From Metellina segmentata (lineage: Eukaryota > Arthropoda > Arachnida > Araneae > Tetragnathidae), in assembly GCA_947359465.1 (NCBI GenBank), contig OX375880.1, positions 15,570,120-15,634,119 on the forward strand: a DNA stretch of 64,000 nucleotides. The letters run 5' to 3'. Positions 10,461 to 20,639 of this stretch are shown here, piece after piece. Both the position numbers and the translations under genes were made by a program. Under the pieces are notes generated by a model. It searched no databases and was not told the DNA's origin. It saw only the letters and a list, made by a program, of their open reading frames with translations. Each line of letters opens with the position of its first letter. The stretch's first letter is position 1.

Positions 10461-10790
10461 TCTATATAAATAAGAATGGAGTGTTTGTATATACATTGAA
10501 TATTTTCGATCTATTTCACTATTTCAAGTTTTCTATCCGTTTTGGACCCTTCTGATGCCAAAATCGCGTATTGCGCGTCTGTCTGTCTGGTCTGTGTCTG
10601 TCTGGTCAGTCTGTCGGTGCGTCTGTTAGTCTGTCAGGCCTGTCTTGTCTGTTCGTCTGTCAGACCTGTCTTGTATGTTTGTTTGTCTGGCCTGTCTTGT
10701 CTGTTCGTCTGTCTGGCCTATCTGGTCTGTCTGTCTGTATTGTGTATGCCCCATACACGTCCACACGGTTTAATATATTTTCATGAAAAT
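10461..10790 (+). mobile_element. Helitron Hel-E with internal TCTG microsatellite
   Basis: It starts TCTATATAAATAAGAATGG, a Helitron-like 5' end, and is colinear with a minus-strand copy at 46025-46228. Shared parts are ATTGAATATTTTCGA, TTCTATCCGTTTTGGA, the CTGT repeat, the CCACACGGTTTAA block and TTTTCATG. DINE-1-type Helitrons carry an internal microsatellite in a similar way. The 3' end merges into the 31-bp array. Confidence 0.65.
10570..10742 (+). repeat. Degenerate (TCTG)n microsatellite
   Basis: About 170 bases of TCTG/TCTGGTCTG variants with interruptions such as GCCTGTCT. It lies inside Hel-E. The other copy of this Helitron has a shorter, cleaner run at 46089-46113. Confidence 0.85.
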
Positions 10791-11125
10791 TGTGGTTTCC
10801 ATGTACCACATATAACAGTCCTTTGGTTTCCATATAACACATATAACAGTCCTTTGATTTCCATATTGCACATATAACAATCCTTTGGTTTCCATGTAAC
10901 ACATATAACAGTCCTTTGGTTTCCATATAACACATAAAATAGTCCTTTGGTTTCCATATAACACACATAACAGTCCTTTGGTTACCATATAACACATATA
11001 ACAGTCCTTTGGTTTCCATATAACACATGTAACAGTCTTTTGGTTAACATATAACACATATAACAGCCCTTTGGTTTCCATATAACACATATAACAGTCT
11101 TTTGGTTTCCATATAACACGGTACG
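10787..11125. repeat. 31-bp tandem repeat, about 11 copies
   Basis: The unit is GGTTTCCATATAACACATAT followed by AACAGTCCTTT. The start of CCTTTGG or CCTTTGA is at 10820, 10851 and 10882, a 31-bp step, and the pattern continues to about 11125. Since 31 is not a multiple of three, three repeating frames appear on the minus strand, so these are not genes. Confidence 0.92.
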
Positions 11126-11615
11126 CATTATCAGATATATATGACCTCAGAGTTTTTGTTAACACGATTTATATATAGCACGAGTATCCTATAACACGAT
11201 TCCCATATAGCACAGAACGCAATAACAAAATTTGGGGGAATTGTGTAAGTTTCGTATAACATGGATTCTCTATAGCATGGTACCAATTAACCGTGTTATA
11301 CGAGGGTTACCTGTTTTATTTAATGATCCCTTATGTGACTTTATTTAAAATACAAATAAATGTGTTAAATTTTTCAATGTTTTTAGTACTCCGTATAACA
11401 CGGTTTTAGTTTCCTTATTACACGGAACGCAATCTCTACTTTTAAATAACTCCTAAGTTTCGCTTAACACGGTTTCTATACAACACGAACTATTCTATAG
11501 CACGGTTTCCATATAATACGGTACCAAATATACAAAATTGTATTCCCCCATGTTTCCTATAGCACGGTTTCCTTATAACACGGTTCCATTTGACCGTGTT
11601 ATAAAAGAGTCATCT

Positions 11616-12119
11616 GCATATTAACTCGTATAATGTAATTCAAAAGTGTTTTATGAATGAAATTTTTCCAAAGAAAAGTATTTTTAACAATTTTTTTACT
11701 TAATAAGGTTGTGGCGGTTGAAGAAAAACGTGACGCATGTAACATGGATTTAGCTTCATTACAATTTTTTAAATAAATCAGAATGCATTTTGCACTGTTT
11801 CAAGACTAGGAATGAAAATTTTCTTCCATGTCTTGGGACAATGCAAGTTTGAAATAAAAATAAGTTATAAATTTCGATTTTAACCCTCCTAAAAAGGCGA
11901 CATTTCCAATTGTTTTAGTTTTGTTTTTCCCGCACAATACACTCAAGGACAAAACAGATTTATTGGATGAGAGAATTATAGGAAAGATTCTCTTGGTCAT
12001 GAAGGTCAAAATTGGTTAGAAATACTGCTGGGAAGACTGAGGACTACCAAACGTATCTATGCGTGTGTACCCCTCAGGAGCTTAAAAGGGATTAGATTAA
12101 ATTAAATCTTGATACACGA
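11616..12119. other. Unassigned AT-rich sequence
   Basis: No gene, repeat or element end was recognised. Confidence 0.4.
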
Positions 12120-12268
12120 GTCCGACGTATTAAAGCCGATTTCACGATGTCATTTTTATGTAATGAATTGTCTCGACAAATTCATTAGGTGAAAAGAATG
12201 ACCAGATCTTTCACTCATAAATATCTTGATGACGAGATACCTCTTCGAAACCAATGGAAGTGTTAACC
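12120..12268 (+). repeat. R-pal dispersed repeat copy
   Basis: Contains ATGACCAGATCTTTCACTC, AATATCTTGATGACGAGATA and CTTCGAAACCAATGGAAGTG. It lies immediately before a Tc1 copy, as does the R-pal copy at 16830. Confidence 0.55.
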
Positions 12269-12282
12269 AGCGAAGCAATGTA

Positions 12283-12852
12283 AACTATATGGTCAAAAGT
12301 ATTTGGACATTGCATGTTTTTCAGAAAAAGTGCTTTATTATTCTATATAGTAACGTGTAGGCCCTCCTTTTGCTTGCATTACAGCTGCAACACGTCGAGG
12401 CATACTTTCGACATGTTCTCTGTAAGTGTGGGCAGGAATAGCTCGTCATGCCTCTTGCAAGGCTATGGTGAGAGTTTGTTGTGAATATGGGCGTGCGTGG
12501 AGGTGACATACACGTCGCTCCAGTTCGTCCCACAAGGGCTCGTTCGGATTGAGATCGGGGCTCTGAACGAGCAAGTCAAGCAAATTCGCCTCATTTTCAA
12601 GAAACCAGTCCAGCACACGTTTTGCAGTATGACATGGAGCTCGATCCTGTTGGATGAAACAACCATCATCGCCGTAGTATTGCCATAGTGTAGGCAGTGC
12701 CGAATGATCCAGAACGTCGAGGTACACGTCAGTGTTCATAGTACCAGGTACATAAAGCAATGGGCCGAATCCAAACCCGGAAAACAACTCCACGCTAAAA
12801 TGGATCATCCTCCTAATTTCAGCATTGTACGAATACTTTTGTACATATAGTG
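12283..12852 (-). mobile_element. Tc1-like element family 1, copy 2, internally deleted
   Basis: TA flanks on both sides. The termini are AACTATATGGTCAAAAGTAT on the left and, reversed, CACTATATGTACAAAAGTAT on the right. The 570-bp element keeps the C-terminal transposase half on the minus strand: GPLLYVPGTMNTDVYLDVLD, IQQDRAPCHTA, then QSPDLNPNEPLWDELERR. D and E are separated by 34 residues, as in the DD34E Tc1 group. The N-terminal half is missing and the frame breaks near the C-terminus. Confidence 0.87.
12446..12830 (-). pseudogene. Tc1 transposase, C-terminal half
   Basis: This is the most readable family-1 transposase remnant. It keeps the second catalytic D (QQD) and the final E (NPNEPLWDE, where NPIEHLWDE is usual) but lacks the first D and both DNA-binding motifs. 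It ends with LTIALQEA, after which a shifted frame would continue towards VESMPRRVAAV. A defunct DDE transposase fragment. Confidence 0.8.
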
Positions 12853-12854
12853 TA

Positions 12855-14019
12855 GATAAAACGAACATTAGAAAAAACAGTAAAAATAGAAGATGAATCA
12901 AAAAATTTTCATGAGAGAATTCAAAAAATTTTCTCACTGGTGGTGTCGAACAAGATATGCTCTAGTCTCTTCCTCTTCGAGGCAAAAATAAGGCACTTGT
13001 TGGAGTCAGCCTGATGAAAAAAATTCAAGTAGGCTTGTGTTACAATGTGGCCTATTCTGGATTTAGCTGAGGTAGTGACACTGCGCTAGGGTTTTTTGAA
13101 GTAATGTAAATCATTAGGCTCACACTGGAATTGAAATAGAGGGCGATTCACATTCAAGTGTTCCTCCATAAAGTGCCCCAAAGCGATCGAGCCCCCTCTT
13201 AACCCTACCCAGACCTCTGGAAAGAGTAGTTGCTGGCAAATAAACTGGACATACAAAATAAAATTAAATATAAATAACTATTTCTGTAATTTTTTAATAT
13301 AAAATATTTGTTTCCTGTATATAGCGTAAGCATCGCTTGTGGAACTTTAATTCAAATATCTAAAAAAGAATGTCATAATTTCCACCTGTGTACTCCTTTC
13401 TCACCTGTTATTTTATATTTCTTTATTGCTGTGGTTCTTTTAACTTCGTATTTATTTATCACCAAAAATTATGCATTTATTATGTTATGCTTATAATATT
13501 TTCAAGTTTTGAATGAATAGTTTTACATTTTTTTTTAGAAATACGTCTATTATACGTCTTTAATCATCATGCGAAGAGTTACATAATACGGAATGTCCCA
13601 CTTTCAAAGGTAAGAATACACAATACATATTTAGAAGAAATCTATCTTAATTTCCATTAATATTTCTGATTTTAATTCACTTTTCTATTTGAAGTGTTGT
13701 AGGTCTCTTCAATGTTTATTTAGTAGCGTTTCACAGCATTTACTTTCAAATTAACTTATTATTTTAATTTTTATCTTTTCATTTAGACACCTAATGCATT
13801 GATTAGTTTCGTGGAGTTGATTGTTACTAAAATAGGTCTAGAAACATTAATTAATAAATATGGGAACTTAAGTTTTTTGATGATTTGTCTTCGATTTGAA
13901 AACTTCCCTGTAGTGATCAGCTTCTGGAGCAAAAACATGTCGCCAGTTCTTATTAAGGGGCAATTTGTTTTTCTTACTTGGAATTTTATTTCATTTTGTA
14001 GTAATAGGGTAGTTTTGTC
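12855..14019. other. Unassigned AT-rich sequence
   Basis: No gene or element ends were recognised. A 62-codon plus-strand frame at 13308 is hydrophobic with biased composition and is not supported as a gene. Confidence 0.4.
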
Positions 14020-14100
14020 TCTACACAATATCTCGTCCTTAACAAAATTGGCCAGATTTTTCATGAGACATTTCGTCAAAACTCTTGAAGGATTTAATTT
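14020..14100 (+). repeat. R-pal fragment
   Basis: ACAATATCTCGTCC, TTGGCCAGATTTTTCATGAG and ATTTCGTCAAAACTCTTGAA match the 3' part of the R-pal copies at 9660 and 16830. Confidence 0.45.
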
Positions 14101-14589
14101 AGTATGTCATTTAGAATTACCATGAAAACAAATTGTTTTTGTGATGCAGTGTGATAAAGTAGGATTTATAGATCACCAATAAATATACCATTCCTTTCAG
14201 TCTTTATTTTAATGTGTATTTTAAGTCAAAAGTTGAGAAAGAGTACAATGGAAAGTTTATTATTATTGTAACTGAACTTCATCTTATCTCAAATTTTCGG
14301 TGATTTTTAGCAGTACAGTATGTTATACTAATAAACGTGTGTTCAGATACCTCACAATATCTTATTTTCTGTTTTAATATTTGCATCAATTAAACATTGC
14401 TACAAAATTATATTGTTACTCATATTTTATAACTTGAACATTTATGGTAAAAACGTGAACTGCATGTGGTTGAATTTCATGGCTTTAAAGATGCTTTCAT
14501 TCCAAGGAAACGGCGATGAGTTTTTCAACTTTTCTGTCATTTCTTATGTTTATTTTTGAGTCAAAATGAATAAAGTTCCCAACTTTCAA
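14101..14589. other. Unassigned AT-rich sequence
   Basis: I saw nothing gene-like in this stretch. It leads directly into the 84-bp satellite. Confidence 0.4.
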
Positions 14590-15610
14590 TCTTATATCAA
14601 CATATATCCAAGAAGGGATTGATGCATGCAGTTTTTGTTCCTCCCATGTACTCGGACACACAATCAGTATTTAAACTTATGTGAACCAATATCCAAATAA
14701 GGATTGATGCATGTTGTTTACGTGCTTGCCATGTACTTGGACACATACTCAGTATTTAAATTTATATGAACCAATATCTAAGAAGGAATTGATGCATGTT
14801 GCTTTGTACCTGCCATGCACTTCGACACATACTCAGTATTTAAATTTGTGTGAACAAATATCCAAGTAGGGATTGATGTATGTTGCTTTGTACCTGCCAT
14901 GCACTTGGAAACATACTCAGTATTTAAATTTATATGAACTGCATGCATCAATATCCAAGAAGAAATTGATGCATGCAGTTTTTGTTCCGACCATGTACTC
15001 GGACACACACTCAATATTTAAACCTATGTGAACCAATATCCAAATAAGGATTGATGCATGTTGTTTACGTGCTTGCCATGTACTTGGACACATACTCAGT
15101 ATTTAAATTTATATGAACCAATATCTAAGAAGGAATTGATGGATGTTGCTTTGTACCTGCCATGCACTTGGACACATACTCAGTATTTAAATTTGTGTGA
15201 ACAAATATCCAAGTAGGGATTGATGTATGTTGCTTTGTACCTGCCATGCACTTGGAAACATACTAAGTATTTAAATTTATATGAACCAATATCCAAATAG
15301 GGATTGATGCATGTTGTTTACGTGTTTGCCATGTACTTGGACACATACTCAGTATTTAAATTTATATGAACCAATATCCAGGAAGGAATTGATGCATGTT
15401 GCTTTGTACCTGCCATGCACTTGGACACATACTCAGTATTTAAATTTATATGAACCTATATCCAAGTAGGGATTGATGTATGTTGCTTTGTACTTGACCT
15501 TGCACTTGGACACATACTCAGTATTTAAATTTATATGAACCAATATCCAAGTAGTGATCGATGCATGTTGTTTTTGTACATGCCATTAACTTGAACACAT
15601 ACCCAGTATT
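14590..15610. repeat. 84/85-bp satellite, about 12 monomers, with higher-order pattern
   Basis: The CAGTATTTAAA anchor recurs at 14665, 14750, 14834, 14918, 15012, 15097, 15181, 15265, 15350, 15434, 15519 and 15604. The step is 84 or 85 bp except once (94). Monomers fall into types: C (TGCAGTTTTTGTTCC), A (GTTGTTTACGTG), B (GTTGCTTTGTACC) and B' (TATGTTGCTTTG). The order is C-A-B-B', C-A-B-B', A-B-B', so a four-monomer unit repeats. The minus-strand frame here only reads the satellite. Confidence 0.93.
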
Positions 15611-16824
15611 TAAAGTTTTAACACTTCTTGGACATGGCCTCAGAAGTTTGACGGTGACATCTATGAATCTTTACACAAAAACGAATTTTTAAAAAATCCA
15701 GGCTACCGATCAATTTTCTCGCACAGTTTCTTAAAAATTAACCGGATTATTCCCAGGGCCCCATCGAGAGAAGTACCCATCAAACCCACCACTCCAGTCA
15801 TTTGCCTTACAAGAAACTATTAGAGGGCTCCCTTCGCCAGAACCACCGCCCTGCCTCAGTGTCTCAGACATAACCTCGACACCGACCGAACAGTGGGAGG
15901 GGGATGCCTCCCAGCAATAAATAATGAACCGAAAACAGGGGTGGAAAGGAGTCCAGGGAAGAGTACAAAAAAGCCCAGACCTTCATAATAAACTTAATGA
16001 GCGATTGTGGACCGTCGGGAAGTGCCATTTGCCGCCGCGAGAAGAACTTATCGAAGTTTCTGACTTAATGCTTTTCCTGCTATCAAAAGCGGGCTCTTTT
16101 TTTCCCCCCTCTTGACAACTTCTGAGTTGTCATCAGGGCTTGATGGCAGCGGAGGAATCTCATTCAAAAGAGCGAAAATGAGAAGAATTCACTCCGGAGA
16201 GGTGGATAACACACCCGGGGGGTCGGTGGTCACAATGAGAGATCGTCTGCTCCCTTCCCCCCTTCCTTTTTTTTTATTGTTATTTATTTGATTTGATTTG
16301 ATGACTTTTTCTCGGGCTTAAAGGAAGGGAATTTTTGTTGGTGATTATGTTCTTGCCTTCCGTTCTTTTTGGGGATGGGAACTGCGGTTTTTTTTTCGGG
16401 AGGGGGGGGGGTAGGGTCTTTCTTTTTGCGCGTGTGGGAGGGCGGAGGAGTTCTTGAAGAGATGGCTTTTTACAAGTTGTGTGTTAAAGTTTCTGAGGGG
16501 AGGAACAAGATATGATTAAGTAAAGGTCGACTGGTGTTGGGACTGGTGGTGACTTTAGCAGGTTTTTTTTTGTGTGCGTGGATGTGCTCCTTTCTCTCTG
16601 TTCTTTTTTTTGTCTGATTTTTTTTTGTTGTTGTTGCTGTTTTTGCTTTGTTTGCGGATGGCGACCAACTCAACCCCTGAATTGTTTCCCATGGGGTGGA
16701 GGTAGTTTAATTCGAGTGATTGGGAAGGAAAACAGCGTGCGTCGCTTACCAACTCATTATGCTATTATCTAAGGTCTGCTTTTAATAATATTTCGCAGTC
16801 TTCAACATCGAGATGGCTGAATTT
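15611..16824. other. GC-richer unique island
   Basis: No matches to other parts of the window. It contains GGCTCCCTTCGCCAGAACC-like GC-rich stretches, a purine/pyrimidine-rich part with poly-T and poly-G runs (16250-16420), and a local inverted repeat GACAACTTCTGAGTTGTC at 16113. No convincing exon was seen. It could be unique intronic or regulatory DNA. Confidence 0.4.
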
Positions 16825-17055
16825 CTGTGCTTGTCTGGACGAGGTATTGACAAACCCGATCACATCTTGTTGGACGAGATATCTAGTTACCAGGCGAAAA
16901 CACGATCACGATCATGAAGAGAAAACTGACCAGATCTTGATCTTGTCATTATCAAAAAAGGTCCAATATCTCGATGACGAGACATTCCGTCATAAGTAAA
17001 ATTGGTCAGATGTCAATTGACGAAATATCGCGTCTAAAACACTTAGAGGGTTGAC
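16825..17055 (+). repeat. R-pal dispersed repeat copy
   Basis: Has GGACGAGATATCTAGTTACC, AACTGACCAGATCTTGATCT, CAATATCTCGATGACGAGAC and the edge AACACTTAGAGGGTTGA. It ends where the Tc1 copy at 17062 begins. Confidence 0.6.
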
Positions 17056-17061
17056 TAAATA

Positions 17062-17609
17062 CACTATATGGAGTATTTGGACACTGCATGTTTTTCAGAA
17101 AAAGTGCTTATTATTCTATTTAGTAATGTCTAGGACCTCCTTTTGCTTGCATTACAGCTGCAGTACGAGCATACTTTCTACGAGTTATCTGTAAGTTTGG
17201 GCAAGATTAGCTCGCCATGCCTCTTTTAAGGCTGTTAGAAGAGATTGTTGTGAAGATGGTTGACCGTGGTCGTTGCTTCAGTTCGTCCCACAAGAGAGCT
17301 CGATCTTATTGAGATCAGGGCTCTAAATAGGCCAGTCAATCAAATTCCCTTCATTATCAGGAGACCAGTCCAGCACACGTTTTGCAGTGCGACATGGAGT
17401 TCGTTCTTGTTGGAAGAAGCAACCACCATCGCCGTTGTATTTCCACTGTGTAGGCAAGGCCGAATATTCCAGAACGTTAAAGTACGCGTTAGCGTTCATG
17501 GTACCATATTCAAAAAGCAATGGGCATCCTAACCAGTAAAAACAACCGTACAGTATGATGGATCCCCTCCGAATTTGTGCAATATCCAAATACTTTTGTA
17601 AATATTGTG
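17062..17609 (-). mobile_element. Tc1-like element family 1, copy 3, internally deleted
   Basis: TA flanks at 17060 and 17610. The termini are CACTATATGGAGTATTTGG and, reversed, CACAATATTTACAAAAGTAT. The transposase remnant reads YGCFYWLGCPLLFEYGTMNA then FQQERTPCRTAKRVLDW, where the catalytic D of QQD is E. The N-terminal half is missing in the same way as in copies 1 and 2. Confidence 0.85.
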
Positions 17610-17630
17610 TATATAATCTCAGTTAACTCA

Positions 17631-17846
17631 GGGTGTCGCAGCGGCTCAGTAGGTTCAACTAATGCCATTGCAACCTGTGGAGTTTTAGGCGTCGCAGGTT
17701 CAATTCCAGCCTGAGTGTATTTCTCTTTTCTGTGTCAGTAAAAACTTTCATTGGGGTTGCAAGTCCATTGCTTGAGTTTGCCTTTCTTTTGTCACAGCTT
17801 GGCCAAATATGGTTCTTGAGCCATAGAACAATGCAACCAACCAAAC
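17631..17846 (+). mobile_element. SINE-C, tRNA-derived
   Basis: The head has CGGCTCAGTAGG (A-box-like) and GCAGGTTCAATTCCAGCC, which holds a good B box (GGTTCAATTCC). The body follows with GAGTGTATTTCTC and ends in CAACCAACCAAAC, so its tail is a CCAA-type simple repeat. It is unrelated to the SINE-A/B body. Confidence 0.75.
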
Positions 17847-17947
17847 ATAATGAAATGTCAAATATTTAGTGAAGATACGTGGTATAAAGTGGGGAGGTCT
17901 TGAAAGGTAAATTTAATAATATATAGAGTAAGAGGAATAACGTTTGT

Positions 17948-18135
17948 CGGTTGGTTGGTAAATGCGTTTTTACACGCAAGTCGCCATTTTTGCCGTCCTG
18001 TGCCAAACACGACATACAACATCAAGTAATGGACATACAAACACATGAAACTTTTTTACAGTCACAGAAAGGAGAAAATACACTCAGGGTAGAGTTGAAT
18101 CCTTGCACTTCTACAAGCAGAGAGAGTGGGTAAAC
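17948..18135 (-). mobile_element. SINE-C, minus strand
   Basis: In reverse it shows the B-box-like AAGGATTCAACTCTACC, GAGTGTATTTTCTCC and the CAACCAACC tail (plus strand GGTTGGTTGG at about 17950). It faces the copy at 17631, tail to tail. Confidence 0.65.
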
Positions 18136-18282
18136 TCACTTGTCAAGACAGCGCCAACACAGTGTTTGTAAAGAGGGCTTTATTTATTCAAAGAGGAGAA
18201 ATGTCGTCGTATTTTATCGTCTAGTTTGATATACAACGTGGTCAAAATCGTCCGCACACGAATCATTGCGCTCGATTCTTCG

Positions 18283-18343
18283 TCAAAAATCGCTGCGTTG
18301 CTCCTGTGAGACGTTAATTAAACACCTACTTAACTACCTTGTC
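18283..18343 (+). repeat. SINE 3' fragment
   Basis: CGTTGCTCCTGTGAGACGTT followed by AATTAAACACCTACTTAAC is the 3' end of the SINE-B body. Confidence 0.5.
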
Positions 18344-18426
18344 GAAATTCAACTGCAATCGGGGCTGTACGTTTTTAAATTGAGGAGATGTGAACCTACA
18401 GCTGATCAAACTCTACATCGACCTTA

Positions 18427-18972
18427 CACTACCCTACAATAATGGATCGGACAGCAAGATGTGATGGTATAAGGGAAAGATTACAGGCTTTAATAGGGGG
18501 ATGGTCCCCCACGTGCTGCAATGACACTAGCAACCCTTCTGGGCATACTTTGAAAAAGGTTTCGATACACAGTTATGGGTATTGGTGTCCATTCCTGCTG
18601 TAAGAATGTCGCCAGCTCAGCTGCAGATTTGGGACGTGGTTCACTGGTCCGTAAGCGACGTTCTAACTCGTCCCATAAGTCTTCTATGGGGTTAAGGTCG
18701 GGATTCTGAGCAGGCCAGGGAAGACGTTTTACATCCATATCTTGATACCACTGCTCGGCAGAGGCTGCAACATGACATGGAGCGTTGTCGTGGTGAAAGT
18801 AATATTCGTCCATTCCATAAAATTGCCAGAGCGTAGGAAGAACCTGATTGTCAAAATGTTCATGTTCAATTGACCAGGAACAACATGCAAAGACCCGTGG
18901 ATATACCACGAAAAACAAGTAGTCGGATTTTAAGGAAATCCTTGGCACCCGGTCCATTATTGTAGAGTAGAG
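18427..18972 (-). mobile_element. Tc1-like element family 2, internally deleted
   Basis: TA flanks at 18425-18426 and 18973-18974. The termini are CACTACCCTACAATAATGG and, reversed, CTCTACTCTACAATAATGG. The 546-bp inside is the C-terminal half of a second, distinct Tc1 transposase on the minus strand. Like family 1 it has lost the N-terminal DNA-binding region. Confidence 0.85.
18490..18957 (-). pseudogene. Tc1 family 2 transposase, C-terminal half
   Basis: A clean 155-codon frame. It shows LPTLWQFYGMDE, the second catalytic aspartate in HHDNAPCH, then WPAQNPDLNPIEDLWDELER with the final glutamate 34 residues later (DD34E), and a usual C-terminal end, FQSMPRRVASVIAARGG. The first aspartate and the helix-turn-helix part are missing, because the reading frame begins right inside the terminal repeat. 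It cannot be an active transposase alone. Absence of internal stops suggests recent origin. Confidence 0.8.
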
Positions 18973-19044
18973 TATGTTCCTACAACTGGTTCATTTTTAC
19001 AACTACCGTGAAGAGATATGTACCTACAACTGATTCATCTGTAG

Positions 19045-20639
19045 AAATGTGGTCCTTTGCTCCATAAAATCCAAACTCAACTTTTCCAGGAAATTAGTTT
19101 GGCTCTTTGTGATGTACAGCACGCATTTTACACACGCTGAAGGGGAAAAAAACTTAGAGCAAACACAGAAAACTCACCCTTTTAAATTTATTTTCAAAGT
19201 GCACCACAGCGTAGAGGTGAATGCGATGCGCATAAAAAAATACATAACACTAAAACATGACACACCATGCATACCACTAGACCTCACGAGTCTACATCAG
19301 CCTCACAAAACTCACCTTTAGAAGAAAAGAAAAAAATAACGCGCTTTACTACGAGAGCTCCTTCATAACATAAACAATAGAGCAATTAAAATTTTTGCAG
19401 CTCATTACAGCCCTAATCTCGCCCAAAAGACAAAAGACCCCATGCTCATTTCATTCCGCATGAAATATGCGCGCACAAATTCCCCCCTTTTTTTCTAAAT
19501 CAAAAGGTGCATTGGTAGGAAGGGCCGAGGATGAATAAAAAAAACTTCCATCCACACTCACACTCGGATCCGAAACCCTATAAAACGAGATTTCATTACG
19601 ACGATCATAAAAATGAAACGCCAGCGCGTCCTATTTCCGCGTGCTCCTCCCCTTTGTGGTCCCGGTCCATTAAAAACCCTTTGTCTGGTACAGTGGACCC
19701 AGGTCGCGACCGCAATAAACAGGCATACCACGACGGCAGCAGAAAATTTTTGTGTGCGCGGACCTCCACGGAACTTCCCTTCTTTCGGCGGAATTCGGAG
19801 TGGGTTCGAACCACCCCCCTCATCTTCTTTTGTTTTCCCATCCGCGGAAACAATACCCCGTAACCCCCACCCCGTCTTAATGAGCACCTTCCCCCCCTAC
19901 ACTGGGGGGCTTTCCCCGGCATTTCCCCACCAGAGCCAACGAAGCGGTTAATGACGGCGATAAAACAAAAGCCAGAAGGTTGGGTAGGCAAATTTGTGTG
20001 GACTGCCGCATTAACCGCTCGGTTTGTGTCGCCAGGAGTGGGTGGAATCCCTTGTTGTAATTGTCCGTGGATCGCTGAGAATGCCGACCCCCCCCCCCCT
20101 TTTCTCCGGGAAGCCCCGTTTTCCCGAATTAAAACGGAACAACCCCTTCCTGTATAGAGTGGCGATGACAATTAGCCGGCCATTGTCTTGGGGAAGAGAG
20201 AGAGAGAGAAAGTCCAAGTCAGCAGGAGCCAGGACAGCGAAAATTTTAATGGCATGGCGGAGGAAAGGTTCGGAAGTAGTTTCGCCAAGGCCTCGTTTTC
20301 TGATGACGGTGGCGAAAGCGACGCTGCTACTTGACGAGTCGGCGAGTTTGCGGCGAAAGAGTGCTTGACTTTGAGGCAAGGTCAGGTGAGCTGGCGAGTT
20401 TGCGGCTTCCGAATCGGGTCTGTCATCCTCCAGGTGCTTTGATGGACTCTTCGGGGTTCAAATGGGGCCGTTATTTAACGTAAGATGGATATCGCAGGTG
20501 GCAGAGTGGGAAATTAAGAATTGCTATCTAAGGGAAATGGGAATTGAGTAATGATCCACAGACAACTACCGTCATGGCAATGGCAGCATTAACAGGGCCG
20601 ATGTTCCCAAGGCAATTACTCATGCCACGACCTATTGGA
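19045..20639. other. GC-rich unique island
   Basis: No repeats shared with the rest of the window. At 19500-20380 both strands are open in several frames at once, which follows from low stop-codon density in GC-rich DNA. None of the frames (for example 188 codons, minus, 19605-20171) shows a recognisable domain. A short GA run lies at about 20196-20211. It may be unique non-coding DNA such as a regulatory region. Confidence 0.4.

Larger units (their letters stand above)
10350..11615. repeat. ATAACACGG-rich repeat region
   Basis: Variants of ATAACACGG, ATAGCACGG and the reverse CCGTGTTAT occur again and again at 10375-10440 and 11120-11605, often beside TTTCCATAT or GGTACC. A Helitron (from 10461) and a 31-bp array interrupt it. 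The element type is unknown and no coding capacity was seen. Confidence 0.55.

Noticed and set aside
10660..11165. Minus-strand frames of 122 and 131 codons with repeated CYMETKGLLYV-like strings
   Set aside because: They read the 31-bp tandem array in different frames. Two overlapping frames give the same pattern, which is not how a gene looks.
14590..15610. CRISPR array
   Set aside because: The period of 84-85 bp has no repeat/spacer alternation, the units are similar over their whole length, and the DNA is eukaryotic. It is a satellite.
19558..20379. Several overlapping open frames up to 188 codons on both strands
   Set aside because: Many frames are open at once in GC-rich DNA, and none shows a recognisable domain or convincing start. 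I kept the region only as a unique island.
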